Assembly (NCBI RefSeq): GCF_013870525.1
Contig: NZ_JACBXD010000006.1
Span: 62,001 to 126,000 of the forward strand
Direction of reading: 5' to 3'
From: Amycolatopsis pittospori
GTDB taxonomy: Bacteria; Actinomycetota; Actinomycetes; Mycobacteriales; Pseudonocardiaceae
Length of the DNA: 64,000 nucleotides
Numbering within the stretch: position 1 is the first letter of the stretch; each line of letters begins with the position of its first letter. This document shows, piece by piece, positions 1 through 6,920 of this stretch. The notes under the pieces were generated by a model, which saw nothing but the letters and a program-made list of their open reading frames with translations, made no database searches and had not been told where the DNA came from. The position numbers and the translations under genes were made by a program.

Positions 1-2
1 AG

Positions 3-200
3 GAAACCCGTAAGGCCGGGACGCTCACGTACACGCTGAAGATCAAGCCGCAGGAGCGCACGCCCGGCGCGGTCATGGTTGCCGACCAGATCAAGTGCAG
101 CCTGCCGGAACACGAGCGCTCCGAGTCGATCTTCTTCGCCACCGAGACCGGCGAACTCATCCGCAACGACCCGCGCCAGACCGCGCTGTTCACCGACTAG
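3..200 (+). CDS. Phage protein of unknown function, C-terminal end
   Basis: Only the last 65 codons are inside the window; the reading frame is open from the left edge to a TAG at 198-200. The fragment ends in a charged tail (RNDPRQTALFTD) and shows no motif I recognise. The next gene starts 8 bases later behind an AGGAGA ribosome site that overlaps this stop, so both lie in the same rightward early operon. Function unknown. Confidence 0.6.
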   Translation, partial: ETRKAGTLTYTLKIKPQERTPGAVMVADQIKCSLPEHERSESIFFATETGELIRNDPRQTALFTD

Positions 201-208
201 GAGACCTC

Positions 209-1063
209 GTGCCGAACACCAACGACCAGACCGCCGCCGTGGTCGCCGACATCCAGCGCCGCGCAGACGAGGCCACCCCGCCACAGCCGTTCGAGCTGGC
301 GCCCGAGAAGTCCGTGGTCGTCCGCACGCTGCGCAACGACGAGCGCGTGGACACGACCGACCTCGAAAGCCTGCTCGACCAACCTCGGCGTCCGCGAGGC
401 ACCGCGCTGCTCACCGATCCGAGCGACTTCGCCGCCTACGTCGCCCGTCTGGCAACGACGTCGACGACCGTGTGGGCCGACCAGGACAACCTGAAGGTCA
501 CCGCCACCTTCAACGACCACGCCAACGGATTCAGCGCCGGATGGCGCGACCACCAAGCCGTGCTCAAGCTCAAGCACGACGAAGACTGGAAGGCATGGCT
601 CCGGCGAGACGGCACGCTGATGGACCAGGAGGACTTCGCCGAGCACCTGGAAGACCGCGCGCACACCATCGTCAACCCGGACACCGCGACGATGCTGGAG
701 ATCGCGTTGACCTTCCAGACGCGGCGCAACGCCTCGTTCTCCCGTGGAGCGCGGCTGAACTCCGGCGATGTCCAGCTCGCGTGGAGCGAGGAGACCACCG
801 CCAAGGCCGGAGCGAGCGGGCGGCTGGAGGTGCCCGCGGAATTCACCATCGCGGTCGCCCCGTTCTTCGGCCTGCCCGCGACCGAGGTCACCGCCCGGCT
901 GCGCTGGCGCATCCGAGAAGGACAGCTCGGTATCGGCTACCGGCTCGACCGTCCGGATCTCGTCCACCGCAAGGCGTTCGCCGACGTTCGCCAGATGCTC
1001 GCCGACACGCTGGACGCTCCGGTTCTGCTGGGCTCCGCTCCCCACATCGAACCTGTCTACTGA
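209..1063 (+). CDS. DUF2303 (YfdQ-like) phage protein
   Basis: A 284-residue soluble protein starting at GTG 209, 5 bases after AGGAGA. The layout matches the DUF2303/YfdQ family of prophage proteins: an N-terminal ADIQRRA helix, a central segment with paired Trp (KLKHDEDWKAWLRRDG) and a C-terminal beta-rich part ending IEPVY. The family is common beside replication and recombination genes in temperate phages, but its biochemical role is unknown. Here it precedes the replication-initiator-like gene by 27 bases, which fits an early DNA-metabolism role. The family call rests on recognition of layout and has not been checked by alignment. Confidence 0.65.
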   Translation: MPNTNDQTAAVVADIQRRADEATPPQPFELAPEKSVVVRTLRNDERVDTTDLESLLDQPRRPRGTALLTDPSDFAAYVARLATTSTTVWADQDNLKVTATFNDHANGFSAGWRDHQAVLKLKHDEDWKAWLRRDGTLMDQEDFAEHLEDRAHTIVNPDTATMLEIALTFQTRRNASFSRGARLNSGDVQLAWSEETTAKAGASGRLEVPAEFTIAVAPFFGLPATEVTARLRWRIREGQLGIGYRLDRPDLVHRKAFADVRQMLADTLDAPVLLGSAPHIEPVY

Positions 1064-1090
1064 CCACCCACCAACGGGGAAAGGCCCGCT

Positions 1091-1954
1091 GTGCCCCGCA
1101 TCCGCACGATCAAGCCGAGCTTCTTTCGGTCCGAGGACGTGGCGGCGCTGCCATTGCGTGCGCGCCTGACATGGATCGGTCTCTGGACGCATTGTGACGA
1201 CCAGGGCCGCACCAAGGACAACGCGAGGCTGATCAAGGGCGACATCTGGCCACTGGACGACGTGTCGCTCGCCGACATCGAAGAGGACCTGGAAACGCTG
1301 GCCGCCCACGAGCGCATTGTGCGCTACACCGTGGGCGGTCGGCGCTACCTGGCGATCGTGAATTGGCACGACCACCAGAGCATCCAGAAGCCCACGCCTT
1401 CGAAGCTGCCACCCGTCGAAGAGGGCACACCGTTGCCTGTCCGGTCCTCGGCCATGAGGGCTACTGGAGACCTACCGGAGGAAACAGCCGGTTATCCCCA
1501 AACCGCAGGTACAGAGCCTCCACCACCACTACAGGAGGACTCCGGTAGCCCTACCACGGGGAAAGGAAAGGAAGGGAAGGGAAAGGAAGGGAGGGCGCGC
1601 GGGCGCGAGGCGGGCGGCGACGTCCCGCCGTCGCGATGCTCGGCGCACCGTCTCGACGAGAACCCGCCGCCGTGCCGAGCTTGCGCCGAAGCACGCGAGG
1701 CCCGGAAGCGCTGGGACACCGCCACCGCCGCACGCATCGCCGCCCGGCGCACCGACGACCAGCGGGCACGCGCCGCCGATCGAGCGCGAGCCATCGCGGC
1801 CTGTGGCATGTGCGACGACAACGGCTACGTCGAGACCGTCTTGTGCAACCACGACCCCGGCGCACGGGAACGCGCCGCACGCGGCATGGACCTCGTCCGC
1901 GCCGCGATGAAGTCCCGCACCGACACGACGACAGCCAAGGGTGATCACCTGTAG
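1091..1954 (+). CDS. Phage replication initiator-like DNA-binding protein
   Basis: A 287-residue protein, GTG start with AACGGGGAAAGG upstream. The N-terminus (PRIRTIKPSFFRSEDVAAL, then ARLTWIGLWTHCDDQGR) is the signature of an actinophage replication/helix-turn-helix family that reads like a winged-helix initiator domain (about residues 1-105). The middle (about 106-175) is low-complexity Pro/Ser and then a GKGKEGKGKEG run encoded by a 38-base polypurine tract. The C-terminal third has a basic Arg-rich helix and two Cys pairs (CRAC, CGMC) plus CNHD, possibly a zinc module. Position between the DUF2303 gene and a resolvase-like nuclease supports a role in prophage DNA replication. An origin inside this gene, as in lambda O, is possible. 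Confidence 0.6.
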   Translation: MPRIRTIKPSFFRSEDVAALPLRARLTWIGLWTHCDDQGRTKDNARLIKGDIWPLDDVSLADIEEDLETLAAHERIVRYTVGGRRYLAIVNWHDHQSIQKPTPSKLPPVEEGTPLPVRSSAMRATGDLPEETAGYPQTAGTEPPPPLQEDSGSPTTGKGKEGKGKEGRARGREAGGDVPPSRCSAHRLDENPPPCRACAEAREARKRWDTATAARIAARRTDDQRARAADRARAIAACGMCDDNGYVETVLCNHDPGARERAARGMDLVRAAMKSRTDTTTAKGDHL

Positions 1955-2454
1955 AAAGCACCACCCGAACCCGAGCACAGATCGGGCGGGCCAACCGCGA
2001 CAAGGGCATCCGCGCCGAACGCGACGTCGCCCGGTTCCTTCGGCAGCACGGCTGGCCGGCTGCGGAGCGCAAGGTTGACAACGGCTGGCGCAGCGGCGAC
2101 CGGACCAGCGCCGACCTCGGCGATGTCCGGGGAACTCCGCGCCTGGTCTGGCAGGTCAAGGCCCGCGCCGACCTGTCCACACTCGACGTCGCCGTGATCC
2201 TCGGCCAAACCACCGAGCAGGCCGTGGCCGCCGGAGCCGACTACGGCGTGCTGGTGCAGCGCCGCGATGGCAAGAGCGATCCCGGCGACTGGTGGGCGTG
2301 GCTGCCCGCCGGAGACCTCGCCGCGCTCATCGAGACAGCCCGCGACCCTGAGATCGTGCGGGCCGCCGATCCCCGTCACACGATGCCGGTCCGGCTGGAG
2401 CTGGCCGACCTGCTGCCGCTGCTGCACGCGGCCGGATACGGGGAACCGCAATGA
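1951..2454 (+). CDS. Holliday-junction-resolvase-like nuclease, start codon unclear
   Basis: About 167 residues. The N-terminal half reads like a PD-(D/E)XK (Hjc/VRR-like) nuclease: a GRANRDKGIRAERDVARFLR helix, then GWPAAERKVDN, a SADLGDV acidic turn and a WQVKAR motif (Q-x-K in place of E-x-K). The C-terminal half (GADYGVLVQRRDG, WWAWLPAGDLAAL) completes the fold. The frame opens after TGA 1942-1944, and no ATG, GTG, TTG or CTG precedes the conserved helix. The first standard start is GTG 2194, which would delete the catalytic region. Translation may use a non-standard codon such as GTA 1951, or the start was lost. The likely role is resolving replication or recombination intermediates. Confidence 0.5.
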   Translation, partial: VESTTRTRAQIGRANRDKGIRAERDVARFLRQHGWPAAERKVDNGWRSGDRTSADLGDVRGTPRLVWQVKARADLSTLDVAVILGQTTEQAVAAGADYGVLVQRRDGKSDPGDWWAWLPAGDLAALIETARDPEIVRAADPRHTMPVRLELADLLPLLHAAGYGEPQ

Positions 2455-2555
2455 CCCACCGGCGGCCTCCGACGTCCTGGCCCGAACTCGTCTTCATCGC
2501 GATGTGCCTGCTGTGCCTCGTCGTCTTCGCGGTGCTCTGGGTGGTGCTCGGATAG
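2451..2555 (+). CDS. Small single-span membrane protein
   Basis: A 34-residue protein that starts with ATG overlapping the upstream TGA (ATGA at 2451-2454) and ends in TAG sharing its last base with the next GTG. A short polar N-terminus (MTHRRPPTSWPE) is followed by one membrane helix of about 22 residues ending LWVVLG. The tight coupling on both sides supports it as a real gene. Function unknown. Confidence 0.55.
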   Translation: MTHRRPPTSWPELVFIAMCLLCLVVFAVLWVVLG

Positions 2556-3373
2556 TGGCCGAACGTACCTGTGTCACCGGCTGCGGACGCCCCACCCACG
2601 ACATGCTGTGCGGCGGCTGCCTCGCCGAACTGCTCGGCGCTCTCCGCGAACTCGTCTCACGCGACGGCGAACGAGGTCTGATCGCCGAGCTGGGCATCAC
2701 CCTGTCCCGGCAGCACACGATGGCCGCCAGCAGCGACGCCACCGCCGCCTCGGCCAGCATGCCGATGCCCTTCCACGAAGGAGCCAGCGAAATCAGCTGG
2801 GTCCTCGCCTCCACGATCTCGACCTGGGCGCGCGAGGTGCACGAGTGCAACCCGCACCTGCTCCCGCCGACCGGGTCCACCGCGGGCACGGTCCGATGGC
2901 TACTCGGACTGCCCGGACTGCTCGCACTGCACCCGGCCGCCGACGAGCTGCACGACGAGATCACTCACGTCGTCGCTCGGGTCCGCCGGGTCATCGACCG
3001 CCCACCCGACCGGATCTACGCCGGACCGTGTGACGCGCTGGTCGACGGCGAGAGGTGCCCCGATCACCTCTACGCGCGCCCCGGCCAGCGCCGGGTGCAG
3101 TGCGGCAGCTGCTCCACCGAACACGACGTCGAAGAGCGACGGACCTGGATGATCCAGTACGCAGTCGACCTCCGGGTCACCGCGCCCGTCGCGTTGGGCT
3201 GGGCGCGGCTACTCCTGGGGAAGACCATCCCGCGCGGCACCTGGGACTCCTGGGTGAGCCGAGGTCGGATCGTCCCGCACGGCACCAACGCGCGGGGCCG
3301 CCCGGTGTTCAGGTTCGGCGACGTCCGCGACCTCGCGCTCTCCCACGCCAGTAAGCCACGCCACACCGCGTGA
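2555..3373 (+). CDS. Phage zinc-ribbon protein with C-terminal HTH-like region
   Basis: A 272-residue protein, GTG start overlapping the preceding stop (TAGTG). Cys clusters at the N-terminus (CVTGCGRPTHDMLCGGC) and in the middle (CDALVDGERC ... CGSC) look like two zinc ribbons. The C-terminal ~70 residues (LGWARLLLGKTIPRGTWDSW, then RGRIVPHGTNARGRPVFRFG) read like a winged or MerR-like DNA-binding unit. The pattern recurs in actinophage early regions. It is the last gene of this rightward operon, followed by a hairpin at 3372-3410. A DNA-binding regulator or replication accessory role is inferred. Confidence 0.6.
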   Translation: MAERTCVTGCGRPTHDMLCGGCLAELLGALRELVSRDGERGLIAELGITLSRQHTMAASSDATAASASMPMPFHEGASEISWVLASTISTWAREVHECNPHLLPPTGSTAGTVRWLLGLPGLLALHPAADELHDEITHVVARVRRVIDRPPDRIYAGPCDALVDGERCPDHLYARPGQRRVQCGSCSTEHDVEERRTWMIQYAVDLRVTAPVALGWARLLLGKTIPRGTWDSWVSRGRIVPHGTNARGRPVFRFGDVRDLALSHASKPRHTA

Positions 3374-3410
3374 TCTTGCCTTGCCAACGCCCTGACCTGC
3401 GTGCAAGATC
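3372..3410. terminator. Hairpin between convergent operons
   Basis: An 8-bp perfect inverted repeat (GATCTTGC / GCAAGATC) with a 23-base loop lies exactly between the rightward gene ending at 3373 and the leftward gene ending at 3418. The position suits a bidirectional terminator, although the loop is long and there is no clear U tract. Confidence 0.4.
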
Positions 3411-3417
3411 GGTGACA

Positions 3418-3816
3418 TCACCGTCCGGAAATGTGGCTACAGCCCCGGACAACCATCCCGTAAGTCCCGTTCAACAGGCTCTCCAACCGCTGAAGCAGGG
3501 CCGGGATCTCGCCATACCGGATCTCCAGGTGAGGTCCATAGGTGATCACCGGGAGATGCACGTTCGCGCGACCCGAGTCGAGCGTGATCGCGCACGGGCC
3601 GACCGGACGATGCGAGCCCTCCCGGTACGTCCTCGTGGTCATGATCAGCTTCAACGAGACCACGAGACCGGGCAGCGCCTCCTCAGGGCAGGAGAAGCCG
3701 GTCGTCGGGAATGTGCTCAGGTCGGCGGCCTCGCCCCGATGCAGGTAGAAGCTCTCGCGACGGACCTCGACATGCCACGCGCCCGCCTCCGGCGGCATAT
3801 CCAGGATCGCGCCCAT
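3418..3816 (-). CDS. Small phage protein of unknown function
   Basis: A 132-residue protein beginning MGAILDMPPEAGAWHVEV. The start overlaps the stop of the upstream HTH gene (3816-3818), so the two are translationally coupled. It reads as a beta-rich domain followed by an amphipathic helix (IPALLQRLESLLNG) and a Ser/His-containing tail. No family recognised. It is the last gene of the leftward transcript that begins at leader copy A (4218-4242). Confidence 0.55.
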   Translation of the reverse strand: MGAILDMPPEAGAWHVEVRRESFYLHRGEAADLSTFPTTGFSCPEEALPGLVVSLKLIMTTRTYREGSHRPVGPCAITLDSGRANVHLPVITYGPHLEIRYGEIPALLQRLESLLNGTYGMVVRGCSHISGR

Positions 3817-4217
3817 CAGCCTCGCGCCTCGGATTCCACAGTCATGACGGCAAGCGTCTTGCCCTGGTTGTCCAGCAGCTCGACCCGGTACGGTCCGCCG
3901 GCTGCGGCGCCGATGTCCTCGCCACGGAGCTTGTCCGGCAGCTCGTAGTCAGGCGCGACAGGCTTACGGTGGCTTTCCGCCCAACGGTCGGCGGTCTCGT
4001 CGTAGGCATGGATCACGAGGGCCGTAGGGAAGCCGAACCTTTCGCCCGCCGCGTACCGACGCACGGTGCTCTCCGACAGCACGATCGTGCTACCCGACCA
4101 GGCCGCAGGCAGGTGCCCGTCTTGCACGAGCTGATGGACACGCGAGCGGCTGTGACCCAGGATCTCGGCGGCTTCGGGTACCGAAACCAGCCGGGGTATC
4201 GATGGGTCTCGTATCAT
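3816..4217 (-). CDS. Helix-turn-helix (MerR/excisionase-like) DNA-binding protein
   Basis: A 133-residue protein starting at ATG 4217, seven bases after GGGAGA. Residues about 8-50 (RLVSVPEAAEILGHSRSRVH, then QLVQDGHLPAAW) form a clear excisionase/MerR-type helix-turn-helix with a wing. The C-terminal 70 residues carry a small beta region (YRVELLDNQGKTLAVMTVES). The same class includes excisionases and prophage regulators. Its 5' leader shares two sequence blocks with the leaders of the genes starting at 6753 and 6921, suggesting co-regulation. An Xis role is possible but unproven, because the integrase is outside the window. Confidence 0.65.
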   Translation of the reverse strand: MIRDPSIPRLVSVPEAAEILGHSRSRVHQLVQDGHLPAAWSGSTIVLSESTVRRYAAGERFGFPTALVIHAYDETADRWAESHRKPVAPDYELPDKLRGEDIGAAAGGPYRVELLDNQGKTLAVMTVESEARG

Positions 4218-4242
4218 CCGGGTGTCTCCCTGCCTTGTTGAC
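4218..4242 (-). promoter_or_regulatory. Bipartite start-associated leader, copy A
   Basis: On the minus strand this reads GTCAACAAGGCA directly joined to GGGAGACACCC and then the ATG at 4217. The second block contains the ribosome site. The same two blocks, separated by spacers of different length, precede the genes starting at 6753 and 6921. Confidence 0.6.
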
Positions 4243-4262
4243 GCCTTGCAGGAAGACACGAT

Positions 4263-4289
4263 AGCCCCGGCCGCCACGCGACCGGGGCT
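4263..4289 (-). terminator. Hairpin ending the leftward operon
   Basis: Inverted repeat AGCCCCGG / CCGGGGCT with an 11-base loop, located just past the stop (4318) of the last gene of the 6753-to-4318 transcript and before leader copy A. It probably separates the two leftward transcription units. Confidence 0.5.
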
Positions 4290-4317
4290 GTCGCCTGTCA
4301 CAGGATGTTCACCTCAC

Positions 4318-4692
4318 TCACTCGTGGAAGTAGGGGTTCTTTCCCGCGCGCCCCCGGCCTGCCCGGATGTTCAGACAGTTCTGGCAGTCGATGGCATCGG
4401 ACGTCTGCTCGGTCCATCCGTCCTGCGAACGTGCAGAGCACAGAGGGTTGACGGACCCGCTGCGGTAAGCAGCGTGCGTCCGCGCGCCCAGATGCGAAGC
4501 GATCCGGACGTTCGGCCCGGTCGGGTCGAGCCGCCTAACGCCGACCACCCGCTGCGTGGACGTCGACATGCCGTCCTCGAAAATCCCACGGTTGACCACG
4601 CCCAGAGCGGTGTCCTGAGCCTTCGCCGGATCGTCCACGGTCACGTGCACCGTGTGGCGAATTTCCTCGATCACGAGGACTTCGTACTTCAC
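4318..4692 (-). CDS. Cys-containing small phage protein
   Basis: A 124-residue protein, GTG start at 4692 with GTAGGAGAAGTT immediately upstream, which excludes a longer frame starting near 5118. The N-terminus is a beta strand-turn-strand (KYEVLVIEEIRHTVHVTVDD). The C-terminus has Cys residues (CSARS, CQNCLN) that could bind zinc, and a basic RAGRGRAGK stretch. It follows the ParB-like gene by 8 bases and is the last gene before a hairpin. No family recognised. Confidence 0.55.
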   Translation of the reverse strand: MKYEVLVIEEIRHTVHVTVDDPAKAQDTALGVVNRGIFEDGMSTSTQRVVGVRRLDPTGPNVRIASHLGARTHAAYRSGSVNPLCSARSQDGWTEQTSDAIDCQNCLNIRAGRGRAGKNPYFHE

Positions 4693-4700
4693 AACTTCTC

Positions 4701-5108
4701 CTACAGGGGAATGCGGATGGCCTCTTCGGCGGCGGAATTGAGCAGGTACGCGGGCAAGGTCTCCCTTCCCTCGGACAGCGCCCGGTAGATCCGGTGCCAC
4801 CCGTCGATCGGGAACAAGCCGAAGTCCTCGCCGGATGGACTCCTCAGCGGCGCGATGATGAGTGGATCGCTGAGATCGGTCTTCGTCATCGCGTACTCGA
4901 TGTCCACCTTGACCTCGATCAACTTGATCCGGCCTTCGGCTGCGGGCTTGAGCGTCAGGAACTGCTCCATCCCGGCCAGCGATGCGTGCTCGTGGAACGT
5001 CGCCACTGACTCGTGGACTTCCAACAGCTCCTGCGCGCGGTTGATGCACCACCGCCAGGCCGCGAAGTGGAACACCTGGCAGCCGCTGTGGACTGGCGAG
5101 TGCTTCAC
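4701..5108 (-). CDS. ParB/sulfiredoxin-fold-like phage protein
   Basis: A 135-residue protein. The C-terminal half contains FGLFPIDGWHRIYRALSEGR, followed by a hydrophobic strand and a short helix. This resembles the GxxR(H)...A nucleotide-binding loop of ParB N-terminal-like domains, in which a histidine/arginine pair follows a glycine (DGWHR). Such stand-alone domains are widespread in actinophages, and their substrates are unknown. Start ATG 5108 overlaps the stop of the upstream gene (ATGA). It belongs to the leftward operon of small genes. Confidence 0.55.
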   Translation of the reverse strand: MKHSPVHSGCQVFHFAAWRWCINRAQELLEVHESVATFHEHASLAGMEQFLTLKPAAEGRIKLIEVKVDIEYAMTKTDLSDPLIIAPLRSPSGEDFGLFPIDGWHRIYRALSEGRETLPAYLLNSAAEEAIRIPL

Positions 5109-5368
5109 GGCAGATCACCCCAGCCGAACATCTCGCGCGTGGCCTGGTCGCACACGTACGGCATCGGCATGCCCTCGTGCATGTGGACCAGCGTCGGCTC
5201 GCCCCAGTGACCTTCGGACCACCGGAAGTAGCTGCCGTGCCACACCAGGCCGGGCGCAGCCGGGTGCGTCGGCTCCCGGACGTCGGTCACGTGGAAGTAG
5301 TTGCTGGATATACCGATCTGGACGATGTCGCCCACGTTCACCGACACGATCGCGAGCGTCTTATCCAT
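5105..5368 (-). CDS. Small phage protein of unknown function
   Basis: An 87-residue, Trp- and His-rich protein (VWHGSYFRWSEGHWGEPTLV) starting with a beta-strand pair (LAIVSVNVGDIVQIG) that could be an SH3- or PUA-like barrel. Overlaps its neighbours by 4 and 8 bases in the leftward operon. No family recognised. Confidence 0.5.
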   Translation of the reverse strand: MDKTLAIVSVNVGDIVQIGISSNYFHVTDVREPTHPAAPGLVWHGSYFRWSEGHWGEPTLVHMHEGMPMPYVCDQATREMFGWGDLP

Positions 5369-5813
5369 CGGTGCCCGCCTCCTCGGCGAGCGGAAGGAGC
5401 GGTCCGCGGATGTTCTCGCGCAACGCTTCGTACATCGCGGTCGTGACGATCAGCATCGCCACGTCCACCGGGACACCGTGAATGTCCGCAGACTTCCTTA
5501 CCGCGCGCTTGACCAGCCTTTCCCAGCGCCCGGCCTCGATCAGCATTGCGCACATCCCGCACGCCGACCAGTCGCCTCGGCTGAGGTGATCCGGCATGTG
5601 CGGCACGATGAAATCGTTCGTGGGCAACACCGCGACAGGCTTGTCACTGAAACAGAAGTCGCAGTGCCCGCGCCAGCCGTCGGGCGCTTCGATCGGTGCC
5701 GGTTCGTGGTCGGCAGTGAAATGAGCCGGGTGGACGTACCGGTCACCGGACGCGTCCGAGAACGTGTCCAGCGCGCGGCTGCATGTGCCGCAGATGATGG
5801 ACTTCACGACCAT
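5361..5813 (-). CDS. Zinc-ribbon phage protein
   Basis: A 150-residue protein starting at ATG 5813 (MVVKSIICGTCSRAL). Cys pairs CGTC, CDFC and CGMC with nearby His residues (YVHPAHF, VPHMPDH) suggest one or two zinc-binding ribbons in the first 90 residues. The last 60 are helical (WERLVKRAVRKSAD ... AMYEALRENIRG). It lies within the overlapping leftward operon. A nucleic-acid or protein-binding role is inferred only from the zinc motifs. Confidence 0.55.
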   Translation of the reverse strand: MVVKSIICGTCSRALDTFSDASGDRYVHPAHFTADHEPAPIEAPDGWRGHCDFCFSDKPVAVLPTNDFIVPHMPDHLSRGDWSACGMCAMLIEAGRWERLVKRAVRKSADIHGVPVDVAMLIVTTAMYEALRENIRGPLLPLAEEAGTDG

Positions 5814-5977
5814 CCCTCCTCATCTGCGATCTCGAACAGGAGTGCCAAGCGATCGCCCCGCCCGCTGTTGTGGTCGTCGACGAGATCCCCAACCGGAGTG
5901 TTCGCCAGTTCCACGACTTCGGGGTCCGAGTAGTCCACTCGGGACGCAGGATTTACCCGACGTACCGGTTCAGTCAT
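5804..5977 (-). CDS. Small acidic phage protein
   Basis: A 57-residue protein starting at ATG 5977. This start overlaps the end of the upstream gene (stop at 5970) and is favoured over a longer frame, whose extra N-terminus is unstructured Arg/Ser. The sequence is acidic in its second half (DPEVVELANTPVGDLVDDHN ... FEIADEEGWS). Function unknown. Confidence 0.5.
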   Translation of the reverse strand: MTEPVRRVNPASRVDYSDPEVVELANTPVGDLVDDHNSGRGDRLALLFEIADEEGWS

Positions 5978-6176
5978 GTCGTTCCTCTTCCTTGATCGCG
6001 GCGGAGAACGCCGCCGCGAGGGCCTGCAAGACGGGCTCCGCTTCGCGCCACTGCTCAGCAGTGCCCGCGTACTGGAGAAAGCCGCCGGAGAAGATCCGGA
6101 CGAGATGGGTACGGCCGTCCGCGAAGACGACCGTCCCCTCAACCCGCACCGGGCGGCGGCACTTGCCGCTGGTCAT
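5970..6176 (-). CDS. Small phage protein of unknown function
   Basis: A 68-residue protein starting at ATG 6176 (MTSGKCRRPVRVEGTVVFAD), overlapping its upstream neighbour by 4 bases. It reads as a short beta sheet followed by a helix (REAEPVLQALAAAFSAAIKE). No family recognised. Confidence 0.5.
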   Translation of the reverse strand: MTSGKCRRPVRVEGTVVFADGRTHLVRIFSGGFLQYAGTAEQWREAEPVLQALAAAFSAAIKEEERHD

Positions 6177-6466
6177 TCGCCGACCTCCCACCAGTTCGCG
6201 TAGTGCGCGCCGTCGAAAGCCATGTGCAGGGCGGACAAACGATCGTCGAAGTCCTCGCGAGTCGCGATCGTGCCGCGCTCGAACTCCTCGAATACCTCCG
6301 CTGGCGGCTCGTACGCGCAGGTGCTGCACATGACCGGAACCGGAACCGGGTGGCGGGAGGCCGCCCGTTCGGCGGCCTCCCAAGTGCTGTGCTCCTCAGT
6401 CCAACCGCAGTAGCAAAATGCGGTCACCAAACGGCCGTCGGCCTCGACCTGCCGATAGCAACTCAC
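6173..6466 (-). CDS. Small Cys/His-rich phage protein
   Basis: A 97-residue protein with a CYCGW motif, a Trp/Glu/His stretch (EEHSTWEAAERAASRH) and CSTC, spaced like a zinc finger over about 40 residues. The C-terminal half is helical (REDFDDRLSALHMAFDGAHY). Overlaps of 4 bases on both sides place it in the leftward operon. Function unknown. Confidence 0.5.
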   Translation of the reverse strand: MSCYRQVEADGRLVTAFCYCGWTEEHSTWEAAERAASRHPVPVPVMCSTCAYEPPAEVFEEFERGTIATREDFDDRLSALHMAFDGAHYANWWEVGE

Positions 6467-6753
6467 TTGTCATCGCTCCGCGGAACGATGATGTGTCCTC
6501 GAATTTCCGCATCGACAGTGAGGACAACTGCCGCAATTCCGATGTAGTAGTCCTTGCGCTCTCGCGTGAGGTGCTCCCAACCGATTACGCCACCTCGCCC
6601 GTTCGCACAGTCGTTGCTGCCGTAGTAGGCAGCGCGGCCCACCTTGTCGGCCTCCTCCAAGGACAACTGCTCAATCGTCGTCGGCGACGACCAGTACGGC
6701 CTCGCCGGAAATGCCCGCTTGGGGTGCATGTTCCGGCCCATCCTGAGCTTCAC
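6463..6753 (-). CDS. First gene of leftward operon, unknown function
   Basis: A 96-residue protein with a GTG start at 6753, eight bases after GGGAGA of leader copy B. Mixed alpha/beta: a basic N-terminus (MKLRMGRNMHPKRAFPAR), a helix (TIEQLSLEEADKVGRAAYY) and a hydrophobic strand (YYIGIAAVVLTVDAE). It opens the leftward transcript that ends at 4318. No family recognised. Confidence 0.5.
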   Translation of the reverse strand: MKLRMGRNMHPKRAFPARPYWSSPTTIEQLSLEEADKVGRAAYYGSNDCANGRGGVIGWEHLTRERKDYYIGIAAVVLTVDAEIRGHIIVPRSDDK

Positions 6754-6790
6754 TCGGGTGTCTCCCTTGCTGGAGTCCTGCCTTGTTGAC
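6754..6790 (-). promoter_or_regulatory. Bipartite start-associated leader, copy B
   Basis: On the minus strand GTCAACAAGGCAG is followed, after an 11-base spacer, by GGGAGACACCC and then the GTG at 6753. Same two blocks as copies A (4218-4242) and C (6888-6920). Confidence 0.6.
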
Positions 6791-6831
6791 CAACTCAGAA
6801 TGCAAGTCTGCTTGGACTATCGTCCACCGTG

Positions 6832-6847
6832 TGTGATCTACTTCACA
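6832..6847. promoter_or_regulatory. CRP/GlxR-type palindrome in divergent control region
   Basis: TGTGATCTACTTCACA is an exact TGTGA-N6-TCACA palindrome, the consensus for CRP and for actinobacterial GlxR/Cmr regulators. It sits midway between the divergent starts at 6753 and 6921, so it could couple both prophage transcripts to host cAMP-type signalling. A further small dyad (TGGACTATCGTCCA, 6812-6825) lies upstream. Confidence 0.55.
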
Positions 6848-6887
6848 TCTGGTGGACACTGGTCCAGCCTCAAGGGACATTTGTGGT

Positions 6888-6920
6888 GTCAACAAGGCAG
6901 CAACCCCAGGGAGACACCCA
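6888..6920 (+). promoter_or_regulatory. Bipartite start-associated leader, copy C
   Basis: GTCAACAAGGCAG, a 7-base spacer, then GGGAGACACCC directly before GTG 6921. It is the third copy of the leader and the only one on the plus strand, forming the mirror image of copy B across the control region. Confidence 0.6.
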
